NCBI GenBank assembly: GCA_963708095.1 | Contig: OY970182.1 | Span: 1,116,001 to 1,180,000 of the forward strand | Direction of reading: 5' to 3' | DNA: 64,000 nucleotides | Source of the DNA: JAJZVS01 sp963708095 | GTDB taxonomy: Bacteria; Pseudomonadota; Alphaproteobacteria; Acetobacterales; Acetobacteraceae | Shown: one piece after another, positions 16,094 through 25,216 of the stretch | Layout of the letters: every line of letters begins with the position of its first letter | Numbering within the stretch: the first letter of the stretch is position 1 | Made by a program: the position numbers and the translations under genes | Notes under the pieces: model-generated | Seen by the model: only the letters and a program-made list of their open reading frames with translations | The model's database searches: none | What the model was told of the DNA's origin: nothing

Positions 16094-17344
16094 CTACTTG
16101 TGCCCTTCCGCCGCGCAGGTCGCCAGGATGGCCTCGTTCGCCGGGTAGGATTTGACGATGCTGAACACGTCGCGGTCCGCCGCGTCGACGGTGAAACGGC
16201 TTTCCAGCACCAGCATCGCCTGCACCGCCTGGTGGTCGCACGCACGATAATATTCGGGGCCTTTGTAGAGGTCGTATTTCATCGCCAGCATCGCCGCCCG
16301 CACCTGTGCCGTCCCGATGCTGCCGGCCTGTTTTGCCGCGGTGAGCATGGTCATCGGCCCGGCGAAGCCGAGCGCGGCGTAGCCGGTCGGCACCCGCCCC
16401 TCGTTCAGTTCGCGGAAGCGCCGGTTGAAGATGTTTGCGCTGGCGATGCTGTCTTCCAGCCGCCAGTAGTAGGAAGCGCAGCCGATCACGCCTTCGTAGG
16501 CTTCCGACCCGGCGGCAAGCCGCGCGGTCATGGAGATGACCGGCACCGCGAGCTTGGCGCTGTTCTTGAGACCCGCCCAGCTGGCCTGCTGTATCGAGTA
16601 CCGCTGATCCGGGCCATAGTTGCAGAAGAAGACGATGCTCGGCTTGGCCGCGATGATGCGTTGCAGGTAGGGCGTGAAATCGGTGGTGCCGATCGGATGG
16701 TAGACTTCGGCCACCGGCGTGATGCCATGCGGCTTGCCGGCGCTTTTGAGCCCCGCGACCAGCTCCTTCCCGACCGAATAGTTCACCGCCAGGAACGCAA
16801 CCCGGTCGCCGAACTGGGGAAAGGCGTAATCGCCGAGCACATGGCTCGACATATGCGGCGTCGGGCCTTCGTGGAAGGTGGTTGGCCCCCAGGCTGGAGT
16901 CGCAACGATCTCGTCGGACTGCGACAACGCATTGTAAAGGATGTTGTGCTTGCGCGCCGCGGCATTGATGGCGAGCTGCACCTCCGGCGACAGGCCGCCG
17001 CTGAGAAAATCGACGCCCGACTTGATGAGCTCGAGCGTGCCGGAGGACGCGACCCGCGGGTCCATGCGGAAGTCGCGCACCACTAGGTCGGCCGGGCGGC
17101 CGGCCAGCCCGCCCGCGTCGTTGAACATGGCGATCGCGGTGCGTGCGCCGCGCACCATCTCGACCGCTTCATCCGCGTAGGGGCTGCTGAGCGGCACCGG
17201 AAAGCCGACGCGGATCGGCGCGGCGGCGTGCGCGCGCACGAAGGGCAGCGGCAGCGACGCGACCGCAAGGCCGCCGGCGAGCGCCCGGCGGCGCGACAAG
17301 GTGCGACGCGACAGATGGGCGAGGCGGGAAGCGGTGCCGGGCAT
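16094..17344 (-). CDS. ABC-type solute-binding protein, branched-chain amino acid type (Peripla_BP_6)
   Basis: The 416-residue periplasmic protein carries a twin-arginine-like signal (SRRTLSRRRALAGGLAVASL) cut around AHA-AAP, then the type I fold starting PIRVGFPVPLSSPYADEAVE. The sequence DPRVASSGTLELIKSGVDFL and FCNYGPDQRYSI follow the LivJ/AmiC pattern. No permease or ATPase gene is within the window, so it either shares a distant transporter or acts as a sensor. Downstream on the same strand lie two amidohydrolases, hinting that its ligand is their aromatic or cyclic substrate. Confidence 0.85.
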   Translation of the reverse strand: MPGTASRLAHLSRRTLSRRRALAGGLAVASLPLPFVRAHAAAPIRVGFPVPLSSPYADEAVEMVRGARTAIAMFNDAGGLAGRPADLVVRDFRMDPRVASSGTLELIKSGVDFLSGGLSPEVQLAINAAARKHNILYNALSQSDEIVATPAWGPTTFHEGPTPHMSSHVLGDYAFPQFGDRVAFLAVNYSVGKELVAGLKSAGKPHGITPVAEVYHPIGTTDFTPYLQRIIAAKPSIVFFCNYGPDQRYSIQQASWAGLKNSAKLAVPVISMTARLAAGSEAYEGVIGCASYYWRLEDSIASANIFNRRFRELNEGRVPTGYAALGFAGPMTMLTAAKQAGSIGTAQVRAAMLAMKYDLYKGPEYYRACDHQAVQAMLVLESRFTVDAADRDVFSIVKSYPANEAILATCAAEGHK

Positions 17345-17482
17345 CGGAATGTCCTCCTTGGCCGCTGGGTCTTGCCGTAACCTTTCCTAGGATAGACCCA
17401 TTTCTGCCGCAGGCGCAACGGAGCTATTCCGGTGCGCCGTGCAAAGGTGTAAGGTGGCTTCGGCAAATATGGAGGACCGGGC

Positions 17483-17878
17483 ATGTCCTGTTTCAGTTCT
17501 GGTGTCGTGCCGGCTGCGATCGTCGCGCTCGGCGTGCTCGGCGCGATCGCGGCCGGCGGCACGGCGCGCGCCGCGGATGCGGCCGCGGGCAAGCAGGTTT
17601 TCCAGTCGCAATGCGCGATCTGCCATTCCGACCAGGCGGGGCAGAACAAGATCGGCCCGTCCCTGTCCGGCGTGGTCGGCCGGCGTACCGGATCGGAAGC
17701 CGGCTACGATTATTCGGTCGCCAACAAGAACGCCAACCTTGTCTGGACCCCCGATGTCCTGGATAAGTACCTCGACGACCCGCAGAAAGTGGTGCCCGGC
17801 ACCAAGATGCCCTATGCCGGCCTGAAGAACGCCACCAAGCGCGCCAACCTGATCGCCTTCCTCGCAACCCTGAAATAG
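17483..17878 (+). CDS. Class I cytochrome c, periplasmic
   Basis: This 131-residue protein has a signal peptide ending GGTARA-AD. The haem motif CAICH has C44, C47, H48, and the distal ligand is M109 in VVPGTKMPYAGL. The fold resembles cytochrome c2 and mitochondrial cytochrome c (GPSLSGVVGRRTG, YDYSVANKN, LDKYLDDPQKVVPG). It shuttles electrons in the periplasm. The next gene encodes a haem-bearing, porin-like protein 98 bases downstream, so this cytochrome is a natural electron partner. Confidence 0.93.
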   Translation: MSCFSSGVVPAAIVALGVLGAIAAGGTARAADAAAGKQVFQSQCAICHSDQAGQNKIGPSLSGVVGRRTGSEAGYDYSVANKNANLVWTPDVLDKYLDDPQKVVPGTKMPYAGLKNATKRANLIAFLATLK

Positions 17879-17906
17879 CCACACTTCCCGGCGGAACCGC
17901 CGGTCG

Positions 17907-17920
17907 TTGATCTGGATCAA
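17907..17920. promoter_or_regulatory. FNR/FixK-type binding site
   Basis: TTGAT-CTGG-ATCAA at 17907-17920 matches the FNR/FixK consensus (TTGAT-N4-ATCAA) perfectly. It sits within a perfect 8-bp dyad TCGTTGAT...ATCAACGA. The site is 57 bases before the ATG at 17977, suggesting activation under oxygen limitation. A terminator role for the cytochrome c gene is less likely because no T-run follows. Confidence 0.6.
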
Positions 17921-17976
17921 CGACGGAGCACCGCCGGATGGAGAGATTGCCGCCATGTCATCAAAGGGAGACGGGC

Positions 17977-19387
17977 ATGCAATCCGTTGAATACCGCACC
18001 GCCGGCGCCCTTGCGCTGAGCCTGGGCGGGCTGGTGGTGGCCGCATCCATGCTGTTCACCCAGCAGCATCGGGCGGACGCGCTGCCGGCCTTCGCCGCCC
18101 AGACCGGGCAGCCCTGTACCGCCTGCCATGTCGGCGGGTTCGGCCCGCAGCTCACCCCGTTCGGGCGGGCGTTCAAGATCACCGGCTATACGCAACGTGG
18201 CGGCTCCGGCCTGGAAGCGCATATCCCGCTGTCAGCCATGGTGATGACGTCGTTCACCCATGTCGGCAAGGACTACCCGGCCGACGCCGTGCCGCACCAC
18301 TACGACAGCAACAACAATCCTTCGCTCGACCAGGTCAGCGTCTTCATCGCCGGCGGCCTCACCAGCCACACCGGCGGCTTCATTCAGATGACGTATTCCA
18401 ACTTCGACAACACCGTCGTTCTGGATAACACCGACCTGCGTCCCTACGTCACGACTGTCCAGGCGTTCGGCAACGATCTGACCCTGGGTGTGTCGGTGAA
18501 CAACAACCCGACGGTACAGGACCCGTACAACAGCACCTTCGCCTGGGGCTACCCGTTCTATGCGAGCCAGCTTCAGATCATGCCGGGCGCCAGCTCCCTG
18601 CTCAACGGCGCCTTCGCCGGCAACGTCATCGGCGTGACGGCCTATGCCTGGTACAATGAGCATCTCTATCTGGAAGCCGGCGCCTACGGGACGCAAAGCC
18701 CGTGGCTGTCCGCGCGGCTCGGGACCGAGGGCGGCCCGGTCAGCAACAACCTCATGCCCTACGTCCGCGGCGCCTACGAATGGGACTGGGGCAACAACGC
18801 GGCGTGGGCCGGTTTCACCATGCTGCACGCCAACATCAATCCGCTGTTCGGCACCGGCCAGGACAGCTACACCGACTATGCGATCGACGGCGGCTACCAG
18901 TTCCTCGGCACCGGCAAGCATACCGTCACCGTGCAAGGCATCTTCGTACACGAGGACCAGAACCTCACCGCCAGCAGCGCGAGCTACAACGCCGCCAACG
19001 GCACCAGCGTGGGGTCCGACTACGGGCTGAACACGATAAACCTGAACGCCCAGTACCTGGTACGAAAACACCTATGGCGTCACCCTGGGCTGGTTCGCCG
19101 GCTGGGGGTCGACCAACCCGATCACCTACCAGACGGGCGCGCAGCTCGGTGCGGACTTCGTAGGCTTCGCCAACAACTCGCCCAACTACAATGGCTTCAG
19201 CATCGAAGCCGACTGGGTGCCGTTCGGCAAGGACAAGTCGCTGTGGCGCCCCTGGGCCAATCTGAAGATCGGCGCCGAATACATGTTCTATACCGATTAC
19301 AACGGCGCCAGCTCGAACTACGACGGCTTCGGGCGCAACGCAGGCGATAACAGCGCCTTCCTGCTCTACGCCTGGACCAGCTTCTGA
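17977..19387 (+). CDS. Fused monohaem cytochrome / porin-like outer-membrane protein (Cyc2-like layout), frameshifted
   Basis: ATG 17977 has a strong RBS (AAGGGAG). A signal helix (GALALSLGGLVVAASMLF) is followed by ALPAFAAQTGQPCTACHVGG, with the haem motif C47-T-A-C50-H51 and PFGRAFKITGYT. The rest is rich in Asn, Gly, Tyr and alternating hydrophobics, ending AWTSF with terminal Phe as in outer-membrane beta-barrels. The layout resembles Cyc2-type cytochrome-porins that move electrons across the outer membrane. The frame breaks near 19064: TACCTGGTACGAA seems to carry one extra C. Correcting it gives 469 residues (WYENTYGVTLGWFAGW). Until checked, sequencing error and real mutation both remain possible. 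Confidence 0.7.
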
Positions 19388-19410
19388 TCCGGCACGGCCT
19401 GCGCGAAATG

Positions 19411-19442
19411 AGAAAGGCCGGGGCTCAAGCCCCGGCCTTTCT
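19411..19442. terminator. Bidirectional intrinsic terminator
   Basis: A perfect 15-bp stem (19411-19425 with 19428-19442) is flanked by A- and T-rich ends (AGAAAGG...CCTTTCT). It lies between convergent genes ending at 19387 and 19455, so it can serve both strands. Confidence 0.92.
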
Positions 19443-19454
19443 GCGTACCCGGGC

Positions 19455-20273
19455 TCAACGCCCGGTGAACTGCGCCCGCCGCTTTTCCAGGAATGCGCTG
19501 CGGCCTTCCTTGTAATCCGCGCTGTCGAAGCAGGTCGCCCCGGCGCGGCGCACCGCATCCAGGTTGCGATCCGCCGGGTCCTTCATTACCTCGTTGATCG
19601 TCAGCTTGGACGCCGCGATCGACAGCGGCGCGTTGTCGGCGATGGTGCGCGCGATGCCCAGCACCACCTCGTCCAGCGCCGCATCCGCCACCGCCTGGTT
19701 GATGAGGCCGATCCGTTCCGCTTCCTTCGCCCCGATCCGGTTCGCGGTGTACAGGATCATCCGCGCGTGCGCCGGACCCACGAGCTGCACGAGCTTGCGC
19801 AGCCCGTCGAACGCATAGGCGATCCCGAGGCGGGCGGCGGGAATCCCGAACTGGCTGCCTTCGGCGGCAATGCGCAGGTCGGTCTGCATCGCGATCGCAA
19901 GCCCTCCGCCCAGGCAGAAGCCGCGGATGCGCGCGATCGTCGGCTTGGCGAAGCTCGCGAGCTTGCCACGCCCGACGCTGGTCAGCCGGTCGTATTCCAC
20001 CTGCGCATCGGCATTGGAGCGGTTCTTCTCGAACTGGCTGATATCGGCCCCCGAGACGAACGCCTTGTCCCCTGCCCCGGTCAGCACGACCACCCGCACC
20101 GCCGGGTCGGCGGCGAACGCATCCAGGATGTCGCCCAGCCCCTGCCACATCTCCATCGACATGGCGTTGCGCTTCTCGGGCTGGTTGAACGTGACCAGGC
20201 CGACGCCGCCCTCGATCGAGGCCAGCATCTTGCCGCCGGCGTACTCGCGCGTCGTTGCGGTAACGGTGTCCAT
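19455..20273 (-). CDS. Enoyl-CoA hydratase/isomerase-family protein lacking both usual glutamates
   Basis: This 272-residue crotonase starts at ATG 20273. The oxyanion strands are AFVSGADISQF and GFCLGGGLAIAMQTDL. In mammalian enoyl-CoA hydratase the catalytic glutamates lie in GGGCELAM and FGQPEILLG; here those positions read LAIA and FGIPAARLG, so both are replaced. The protein is therefore probably not a classical hydratase but an isomerase, thioesterase or decarboxylase-like member. Its start is two bases past the stop of a class III CoA transferase, so the CoA ester made there may be its substrate. Confidence 0.82.
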   Translation of the reverse strand: MDTVTATTREYAGGKMLASIEGGVGLVTFNQPEKRNAMSMEMWQGLGDILDAFAADPAVRVVVLTGAGDKAFVSGADISQFEKNRSNADAQVEYDRLTSVGRGKLASFAKPTIARIRGFCLGGGLAIAMQTDLRIAAEGSQFGIPAARLGIAYAFDGLRKLVQLVGPAHARMILYTANRIGAKEAERIGLINQAVADAALDEVVLGIARTIADNAPLSIAASKLTINEVMKDPADRNLDAVRRAGATCFDSADYKEGRSAFLEKRRAQFTGR

Positions 20274-20275
20274 GG

Positions 20276-21493
20276 TCAGATCACTCCCTTGCTGCGCATC
20301 TCTGCGAGTTCGTCGTCGCTGTAGCCGACGTCGCGCAGGACCTCGTCGGTGCTGGACCCCGCTTCCGGCGTCGGCAGGCGGATGTCCTTGGAGAAGCCCG
20401 AGATGGTCAGCGCCGAGGCGACCACCGGCTTGTCGCCGATCACTGGGCTTTTCATCATACGTGCCATGCCGAGATGCTTCACCTGCGGGTCGGCGAACAC
20501 CTGGTCGATCGTATAGATCGGCCCGCACGGGATGCCGTTCGACTCGAACAGCTCGATCCAATGCTCGGCCGGCTGGGTGCGGGTGATCTCGCCGATCGCG
20601 GCGTTGATGGTGACGCGGTCGCCGCTGCGGCCCTTCTGCGTCTTCCATTCCGGCTTGGCCTTCCACTCCGGCTTGCCGATGGCGTCGCAGAAGCGTTCCC
20701 ACACCCGGGTCGAGCTGGCGGCGATGTTGATGCTGCCGTCACTGGTCGGGAACACGCCGGTCGGGATCCCCGTCGGGTGGTCGTTGCCGGCCTGCTTGGC
20801 GACCTCGCCGGCCATCAGCCAGCGCGCGGCCTGGAAGTCGAGCATGAAGATCTGCGCTTCCAGCAGGCTTGTTTGCACCCAGCGGCCGACGCCGGTGCGG
20901 GTGCGGTCGAACAGCGCCATCATGATGCCCATCGCCAGCAGGTTGCCGGCCGTCAGGTCGTCGATGGGGATGCCGACTCGCACCGGCCCCTGGCCGGGCA
21001 GGCCGGTGATCGACATCAGCCCGCCCATGCCCTGGGCAATCTGGTCGACGCCGGCGCGGTGGCCGTAGGGCCCGGTCTGGCCGAAACCGCTGATCGAGCC
21101 GTAGACGATCCGCGGATTGACCGCGCGCACGTCGTCGTACGACACCTTCAGCCGGTGCTTCACCTGGGCGCGCATGTTCTCGATCACGACGTCCGCTTTG
21201 CGCGCGAGGCGCATGAAGGCCTCGTGGCCGGCGGGGTCCTTCAGGTTGAGCTGGATCGCGCGCTTGTTGCGGTGCAGGTTCTGGAAATCGAAGCCGTGCC
21301 GGTTGCCGGCGATGTCCTCCCCGCCGGCGGGCGGGGGTTCGATGCGGATGACCGTCGCACCCCAGTCGGCCAGGTGGCGCACCGCGGTGGGCCCGGCACG
21401 GGCCAGGGTGAGGTCGAGCACGACCAGGCCCGACAGGGGCAGGTGGTCGGTCTCCGCCTCGGGGTGCGGGGCGGTCTGGGCGTCATTCGGCAT
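20276..21493 (-). CDS. Class III CoA transferase (CaiB/BaiF family)
   Basis: The 405-residue protein has the family III pattern: GLVVLDLTLARAGPTAVRHLADWGA at the N-terminus (read as VLDLTLARAGP and LADWGATVIRIEPP), RNKRAIQLNLKDPAGHE, DVVIENMRAQVK and FGQTGPYGHRAGVDQIAQGM. The catalytic Asp lies in GIPIDDLTAGNL. It moves CoA between carboxylic acids. It probably activates an acid for the downstream crotonase, to which it is almost fused (two-base gap). GGAGGAT lies before the ATG. Confidence 0.9.
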   Translation of the reverse strand: MPNDAQTAPHPEAETDHLPLSGLVVLDLTLARAGPTAVRHLADWGATVIRIEPPPAGGEDIAGNRHGFDFQNLHRNKRAIQLNLKDPAGHEAFMRLARKADVVIENMRAQVKHRLKVSYDDVRAVNPRIVYGSISGFGQTGPYGHRAGVDQIAQGMGGLMSITGLPGQGPVRVGIPIDDLTAGNLLAMGIMMALFDRTRTGVGRWVQTSLLEAQIFMLDFQAARWLMAGEVAKQAGNDHPTGIPTGVFPTSDGSINIAASSTRVWERFCDAIGKPEWKAKPEWKTQKGRSGDRVTINAAIGEITRTQPAEHWIELFESNGIPCGPIYTIDQVFADPQVKHLGMARMMKSPVIGDKPVVASALTISGFSKDIRLPTPEAGSSTDEVLRDVGYSDDELAEMRSKGVI

Positions 21494-21610
21494 GGATGAT
21501 CCTCCTTGGTCGGCGGGATACTCGGCCGGTGGCGCCGTGGGTCAAGAGCGGGCGGCGCGATGCAACCCAGGGGCGCGGCCAGAGCGGGCGGCTTCGGGGG
21601 AACGCGTCCC

Positions 21611-22447
21611 TTACGCGGCCGCGAAATTATCGATCAGCCGCACCGCGCCCACGCGCGCTGCCGCGATCAGCCGTGCGCCCGCCCGCACCGCGTCGATCGC
21701 GCGCAGGGACGGCCCATCGACCAGCGCCAGGTAGTCCACCGCGAACCCGTCCCGCTCCAGTCCCGCCCGCTCGGCCGCCAGCACCGGCGCCGCCGCATCC
21801 CCGCCGGCCAGCGACGCCGCCGCCCGCACCAGCGCGCGGTGCAGCGCCGGCGCGCGCGTCCGTTCCGCTTCCGTCAGGTACCGGTTGCGTGACGACAGGG
21901 CGAGCCCGTCCGCCTCCCGCACCGTGGGCACGCCGACGACGCTCACCGGCAGGTGCAGGTCGGCAACCGTGCGCCGCACCACCTGCAACTGCTGCCAGTC
22001 CTTCTCGCCGAAATACGCCGCCTCCGCTCCCACCTGGCCGAACAGCTTGGCCACCACCGTCGACACGCCGCGGAAATGCCCGGGCCGGGCCGCACCTTCC
22101 CAGCCCTCGGCCGGTCCTTCCGGCACGATCGTGGTGGCTCCGCCTTCGGGGTACATGACGGCCACATCCGGCAGCCAGGCCAGGGCGCAGCCCCAGGCTT
22201 CCAGCTTCGCCAGATCGCCCGCCTCGTCGCGCGGGTAGCGCGAAAGATCCTCGGCCGGCCCGAACTGCAACGGGTTGACGAAGATGGAGGCGACCGCTGC
22301 CGCCCCGCTGGCGACCGCCGCCGCCACCAGCGCGCCATGCCCGTCGTGCAGCGCCCCCATGGTGGGCACCAGTGCGAGCGCTGGTGCGCGTTCGCGCAGG
22401 CGGTCGGTGGCGGCGCGAAGCTCGGGCAGGGTGCGGGCGATCAGCAT
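21611..22447 (-). CDS. panC: Pantothenate synthetase
   Basis: The 278-residue enzyme joins pantoate and beta-alanine using ATP. Start ATG 22447 (MLIARTLPELR) was chosen over an upstream frame extension. Signature motifs are LVPTMGALHDGHGALV (HIGH-like), SIFVNPLQFGPAEDLSRYPR, GHFRGVSTVVAKLF, YFGEKDWQQ and ALSSRNRYL (KMSKS-like). It lies alone on the minus strand, divergent from the IclR regulator gene (112-base gap). No panB or panD is visible. Confidence 0.95.
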   Translation of the reverse strand: MLIARTLPELRAATDRLRERAPALALVPTMGALHDGHGALVAAAVASGAAAVASIFVNPLQFGPAEDLSRYPRDEAGDLAKLEAWGCALAWLPDVAVMYPEGGATTIVPEGPAEGWEGAARPGHFRGVSTVVAKLFGQVGAEAAYFGEKDWQQLQVVRRTVADLHLPVSVVGVPTVREADGLALSSRNRYLTEAERTRAPALHRALVRAAASLAGGDAAAPVLAAERAGLERDGFAVDYLALVDGPSLRAIDAVRAGARLIAAARVGAVRLIDNFAAA

Positions 22448-22559
22448 GCCGGTATTTTGCGCCTGCGAAAGGGGAAGGCAACCGGCGACCCGCGGGCTTG
22501 CACCGGGCACGAGACCGCTCTATGAAACGACGTTACAGAAATACGGGCTCTGTTCCGAC

Positions 22560-23357
22560 ATGCGAAATCCTGATCCCGCGCCCCGCGACCCCTACCTTCT
22601 CGGCTCCCTCCACAAGGGGCTGGAGGTGATCGACTGTTTCACCCGCCAGAAAAACTGGAGCCTGGCCGAGCTCGCCGCCGCACTCGGCCAGCCTAAGCCG
22701 ACGATCTTCCGCATCCTGCACACGATCGAGGCGTTCGGGTACCTGCAGAAAGACCCCGAAACCGGGCGCTATTCGCTTGGGATGCGCATGCACACCCTGG
22801 GTTCGGCCGCGGTGCGCCACGAGCAACTGCGCTGGCAGGCGCTGCCGCCGCTGCAGGACCTCGCACGCGACACCGGGGAGACGGTGCACGTCGGCATTCT
22901 GTACGACGGCGAGGCGATCTGCGTGCAGGCGGTGGACGGCACGCGGCTCGTCCGCATGCACGCCTTCGTCGGCAAGCGCACGCCCGCCCATGCCGGCGCG
23001 CTCGGCAAGGTGCTGCTCGCGCAACTGCCGGACGCCGAGGTCGACGCACTCGCCGCCCGCGGTCTCGCGTCCTTCACGCCGCACACGATCACCGACCCCG
23101 CCGCCCTGCGCGCCGCGCTGCACCAGGTGCGCGCCCAGGGCTACGCGCTGGACGACGAGGAGATGGAGCCCGGCCTACGCTGCCTCGGCGCGGCTATCAC
23201 CGACCATACCGGGCGGCCCTGCGCCGCCGTGGCCGTCTCGGTCCCGGCGATGCGCATGGACGTGGCGCGCATCGCAGCGCTGGTGCCGCAGGTGAAGGCA
23301 ACCGCCGGCCGTATTTCGCGCATGCTGGGCAGCCCGACGATGCATGATGCCGCCTGA
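22560..23357 (+). CDS. IclR-family transcriptional regulator
   Basis: The 265-residue regulator starts at ATG 22560. The winged HTH is at 14-75 (LHKGLEVIDCFTRQKNWSLA, then LGQPKPTIFRILHTIEAFGYL). The C-terminal effector domain has GETVHVGILYDGEAICVQAV, HAGALGKVLLAQLP and QGYALDDEEMEPGLRCLGAA. IclR proteins respond to aromatic or small acid effectors. It is followed at 54 bases by the TPP enzyme and solute-binding protein genes, which it probably controls. Confidence 0.92.
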   Translation: MRNPDPAPRDPYLLGSLHKGLEVIDCFTRQKNWSLAELAAALGQPKPTIFRILHTIEAFGYLQKDPETGRYSLGMRMHTLGSAAVRHEQLRWQALPPLQDLARDTGETVHVGILYDGEAICVQAVDGTRLVRMHAFVGKRTPAHAGALGKVLLAQLPDAEVDALAARGLASFTPHTITDPAALRAALHQVRAQGYALDDEEMEPGLRCLGAAITDHTGRPCAAVAVSVPAMRMDVARIAALVPQVKATAGRISRMLGSPTMHDAA

Positions 23358-23410
23358 GCATGGGGCCGCCTGAACGTAACGACCACAGACCGAACTCCGG
23401 GAGAGCGACC

Positions 23411-25216
23411 ATGGACCGCAGCGAACGCGCCGTGATGAACGGCGCCGACATCATCGTCGATTTCCTGATCCGCCAGAAGGTGCCCTATCTGTTCGGCCTG
23501 TGCGGACATGGCAACGTCGGCTTCCTGGATGCCGCGTTCAAGGCGCAGAACCGTATCCGCACCATCTCCACCCACCACGAGCAGTCGGCCGGCCACATGG
23601 CCGACGCCTATTTCAAGGTACGCAACGAACCGGTGGCGACCTTCACCTCCTGCGGCCCCGGCTCGGCCAATATCGTGATGGCGCTGGCGGCGGCGATGAT
23701 GGACAGCTCGGCGTTTTTCGCCATCACCGGCAACGTGCCGACGAGCCAGTTCAACCGCCAGCCGTTCCAGGAAACCGGGCGGCACTACCAGGGGGATTTC
23801 CCCTCCGTCGTCCGTCCCTACGTCAAGCGCAGCTACCAGCCGACCCGGGTCGATATGCTGCCGCTCGCGGTGCGCCAGGGATGGGAGCTGATGACCTCCG
23901 GCCGTCCCGGGCCGGTCAATCTCGACGTGCCGCTGAATGTGTTCGTGGAGGAGGCGAAAGTCGCCCTGCCCGTCGCCTCGGGCCGGATCCGCAGCAGCGC
24001 GCCGGGCAATCCGGAGGCGCTGGCCGCCGCGCTCGATCTGTTGCGCGCGGCCGAGCGGCCGGTCATCATCGCCGGCCAGGGCGTGCTGCTGGCCGAAGCG
24101 ACGGCGGAGTTGACCGCATTCGCCACCGCGATGGGCATTCCCGTCGTCACCAGCCCGAACGGCAAGGGGGCGATCAACGAGCGCGATCCGCTGGCGTTCG
24201 GCTCGATCGGCCGGAACGGCACCTATGCCGCCAACGATGCGACCAAGAACGCCGACGTGATCCTGGCGCTCGGCTTCACCTTCGACGACCGGGCGACCAG
24301 CGCCTGGCTCGACGGCTATACCCTGTCGATACCGCCGTCCCGGCTGATCCAGATCGACATCGATCCGGCCGAGCTTGGCCGCAACTACCCGGCCGAGCTG
24401 CCGATCCTGGGCTGCGCGCGCGCGAGCCTCGCCGCCCTCAACGCCGCGCTGGGCGCGCGTCCGGCCACCGTCCCGGCCGCGCGGGAGGGCTGGCTCGCCC
24501 GCCTGCGCCACGGCCGCGACGTATGGCGGCGCTACCAGGGCGGCCTGGCGACCTCCGACGCGATGCCGCTGCGCCCGGAACGGCTGATGCGGGCGCTGTC
24601 GCGCGCGATCCCCGAGAACGCGATCGTGGCGAGCGACGTCGGCGTGCACCACAACTGGATCATCCAGTTGTTCGATGCGCTGCGCCCGCGCCAGTTGATC
24701 CATTCCTGGGGCTTCGCGGCGATGGGCTTCGCGACCTCCGGCATCCTCGGCGCCAAGCTCGCCGCGCCGGACCGGCCCTGCGTGGCCGTGGCCGGCGACG
24801 GGTCGTTCCTGATGACGCCGCACGCGCTGGCGACGGCGGTCGAATACGACATCCCGGTGGTCTGGGTCGTTTGGAACAACAAGGGCTACTGCTCGATCCG
24901 CGACATCCAGCACGGCATGTTCGCCGGGCGGGAGCTCGCGACCAGCTTCCAGAATGACGGCTCGCGCGAGCTGTACAGCCCGGATTTCGCCGCACTCGCC
25001 AAATCCTTCGGCGTCGCCTCCCACACCGTGACCCATGCGGGCGAAGTGGAGGACGCGATCGCCACCGCGATCGCCGCCAACCGCCCCTACCTGATCGAGG
25101 TGCCGGTCGATCGCGAAATCCGTCCGATCGGCACGGGAAGCTGGGACCTGCCGCCGCTGCCGCAGCCGGAACCGAACTTCCTGAAGGCGCTCGCCGCCGC
25201 CGGGCTTTCTTTGTAA
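23411..25216 (+). CDS. Thiamine-diphosphate-dependent enzyme, acetolactate-synthase-like
   Basis: The 601-residue protein starts at ATG 23411. The PYR domain has STHHEQSAGHM with catalytic Glu57; the central domain follows (RPVIIAGQGVLLAEA); the PP domain has the ThDP/Mg motif GDGSF (AVAGDGSFLMTP) to WNNKGYC. It matches the acetolactate synthase / oxalyl-CoA decarboxylase / sulfoacetaldehyde acetyltransferase superfamily, but no regulatory ilvN subunit is near. The next gene encodes a solute-binding protein, so a catabolic 2-oxo-acid decarboxylase or carboligase is more likely than biosynthesis. Confidence 0.88.
   Translation: MDRSERAVMNGADIIVDFLIRQKVPYLFGLCGHGNVGFLDAAFKAQNRIRTISTHHEQSAGHMADAYFKVRNEPVATFTSCGPGSANIVMALAAAMMDSSAFFAITGNVPTSQFNRQPFQETGRHYQGDFPSVVRPYVKRSYQPTRVDMLPLAVRQGWELMTSGRPGPVNLDVPLNVFVEEAKVALPVASGRIRSSAPGNPEALAAALDLLRAAERPVIIAGQGVLLAEATAELTAFATAMGIPVVTSPNGKGAINERDPLAFGSIGRNGTYAANDATKNADVILALGFTFDDRATSAWLDGYTLSIPPSRLIQIDIDPAELGRNYPAELPILGCARASLAALNAALGARPATVPAAREGWLARLRHGRDVWRRYQGGLATSDAMPLRPERLMRALSRAIPENAIVASDVGVHHNWIIQLFDALRPRQLIHSWGFAAMGFATSGILGAKLAAPDRPCVAVAGDGSFLMTPHALATAVEYDIPVVWVVWNNKGYCSIRDIQHGMFAGRELATSFQNDGSRELYSPDFAALAKSFGVASHTVTHAGEVEDAIATAIAANRPYLIEVPVDREIRPIGTGSWDLPPLPQPEPNFLKALAAAGLSL

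Noticed and set aside
17907..17920. Reading the dyad TTGATCTGGATCAA as a terminator of the cytochrome c gene
   Set aside because: No T-tract follows and the sequence equals the FNR/FixK consensus, so a regulatory site is the better reading.
23411..25216. Assignment as biosynthetic acetolactate synthase IlvB
   Set aside because: No ilvN/ilvC neighbours, and an IclR regulator and solute-binding protein surround it, so only the superfamily is claimed.
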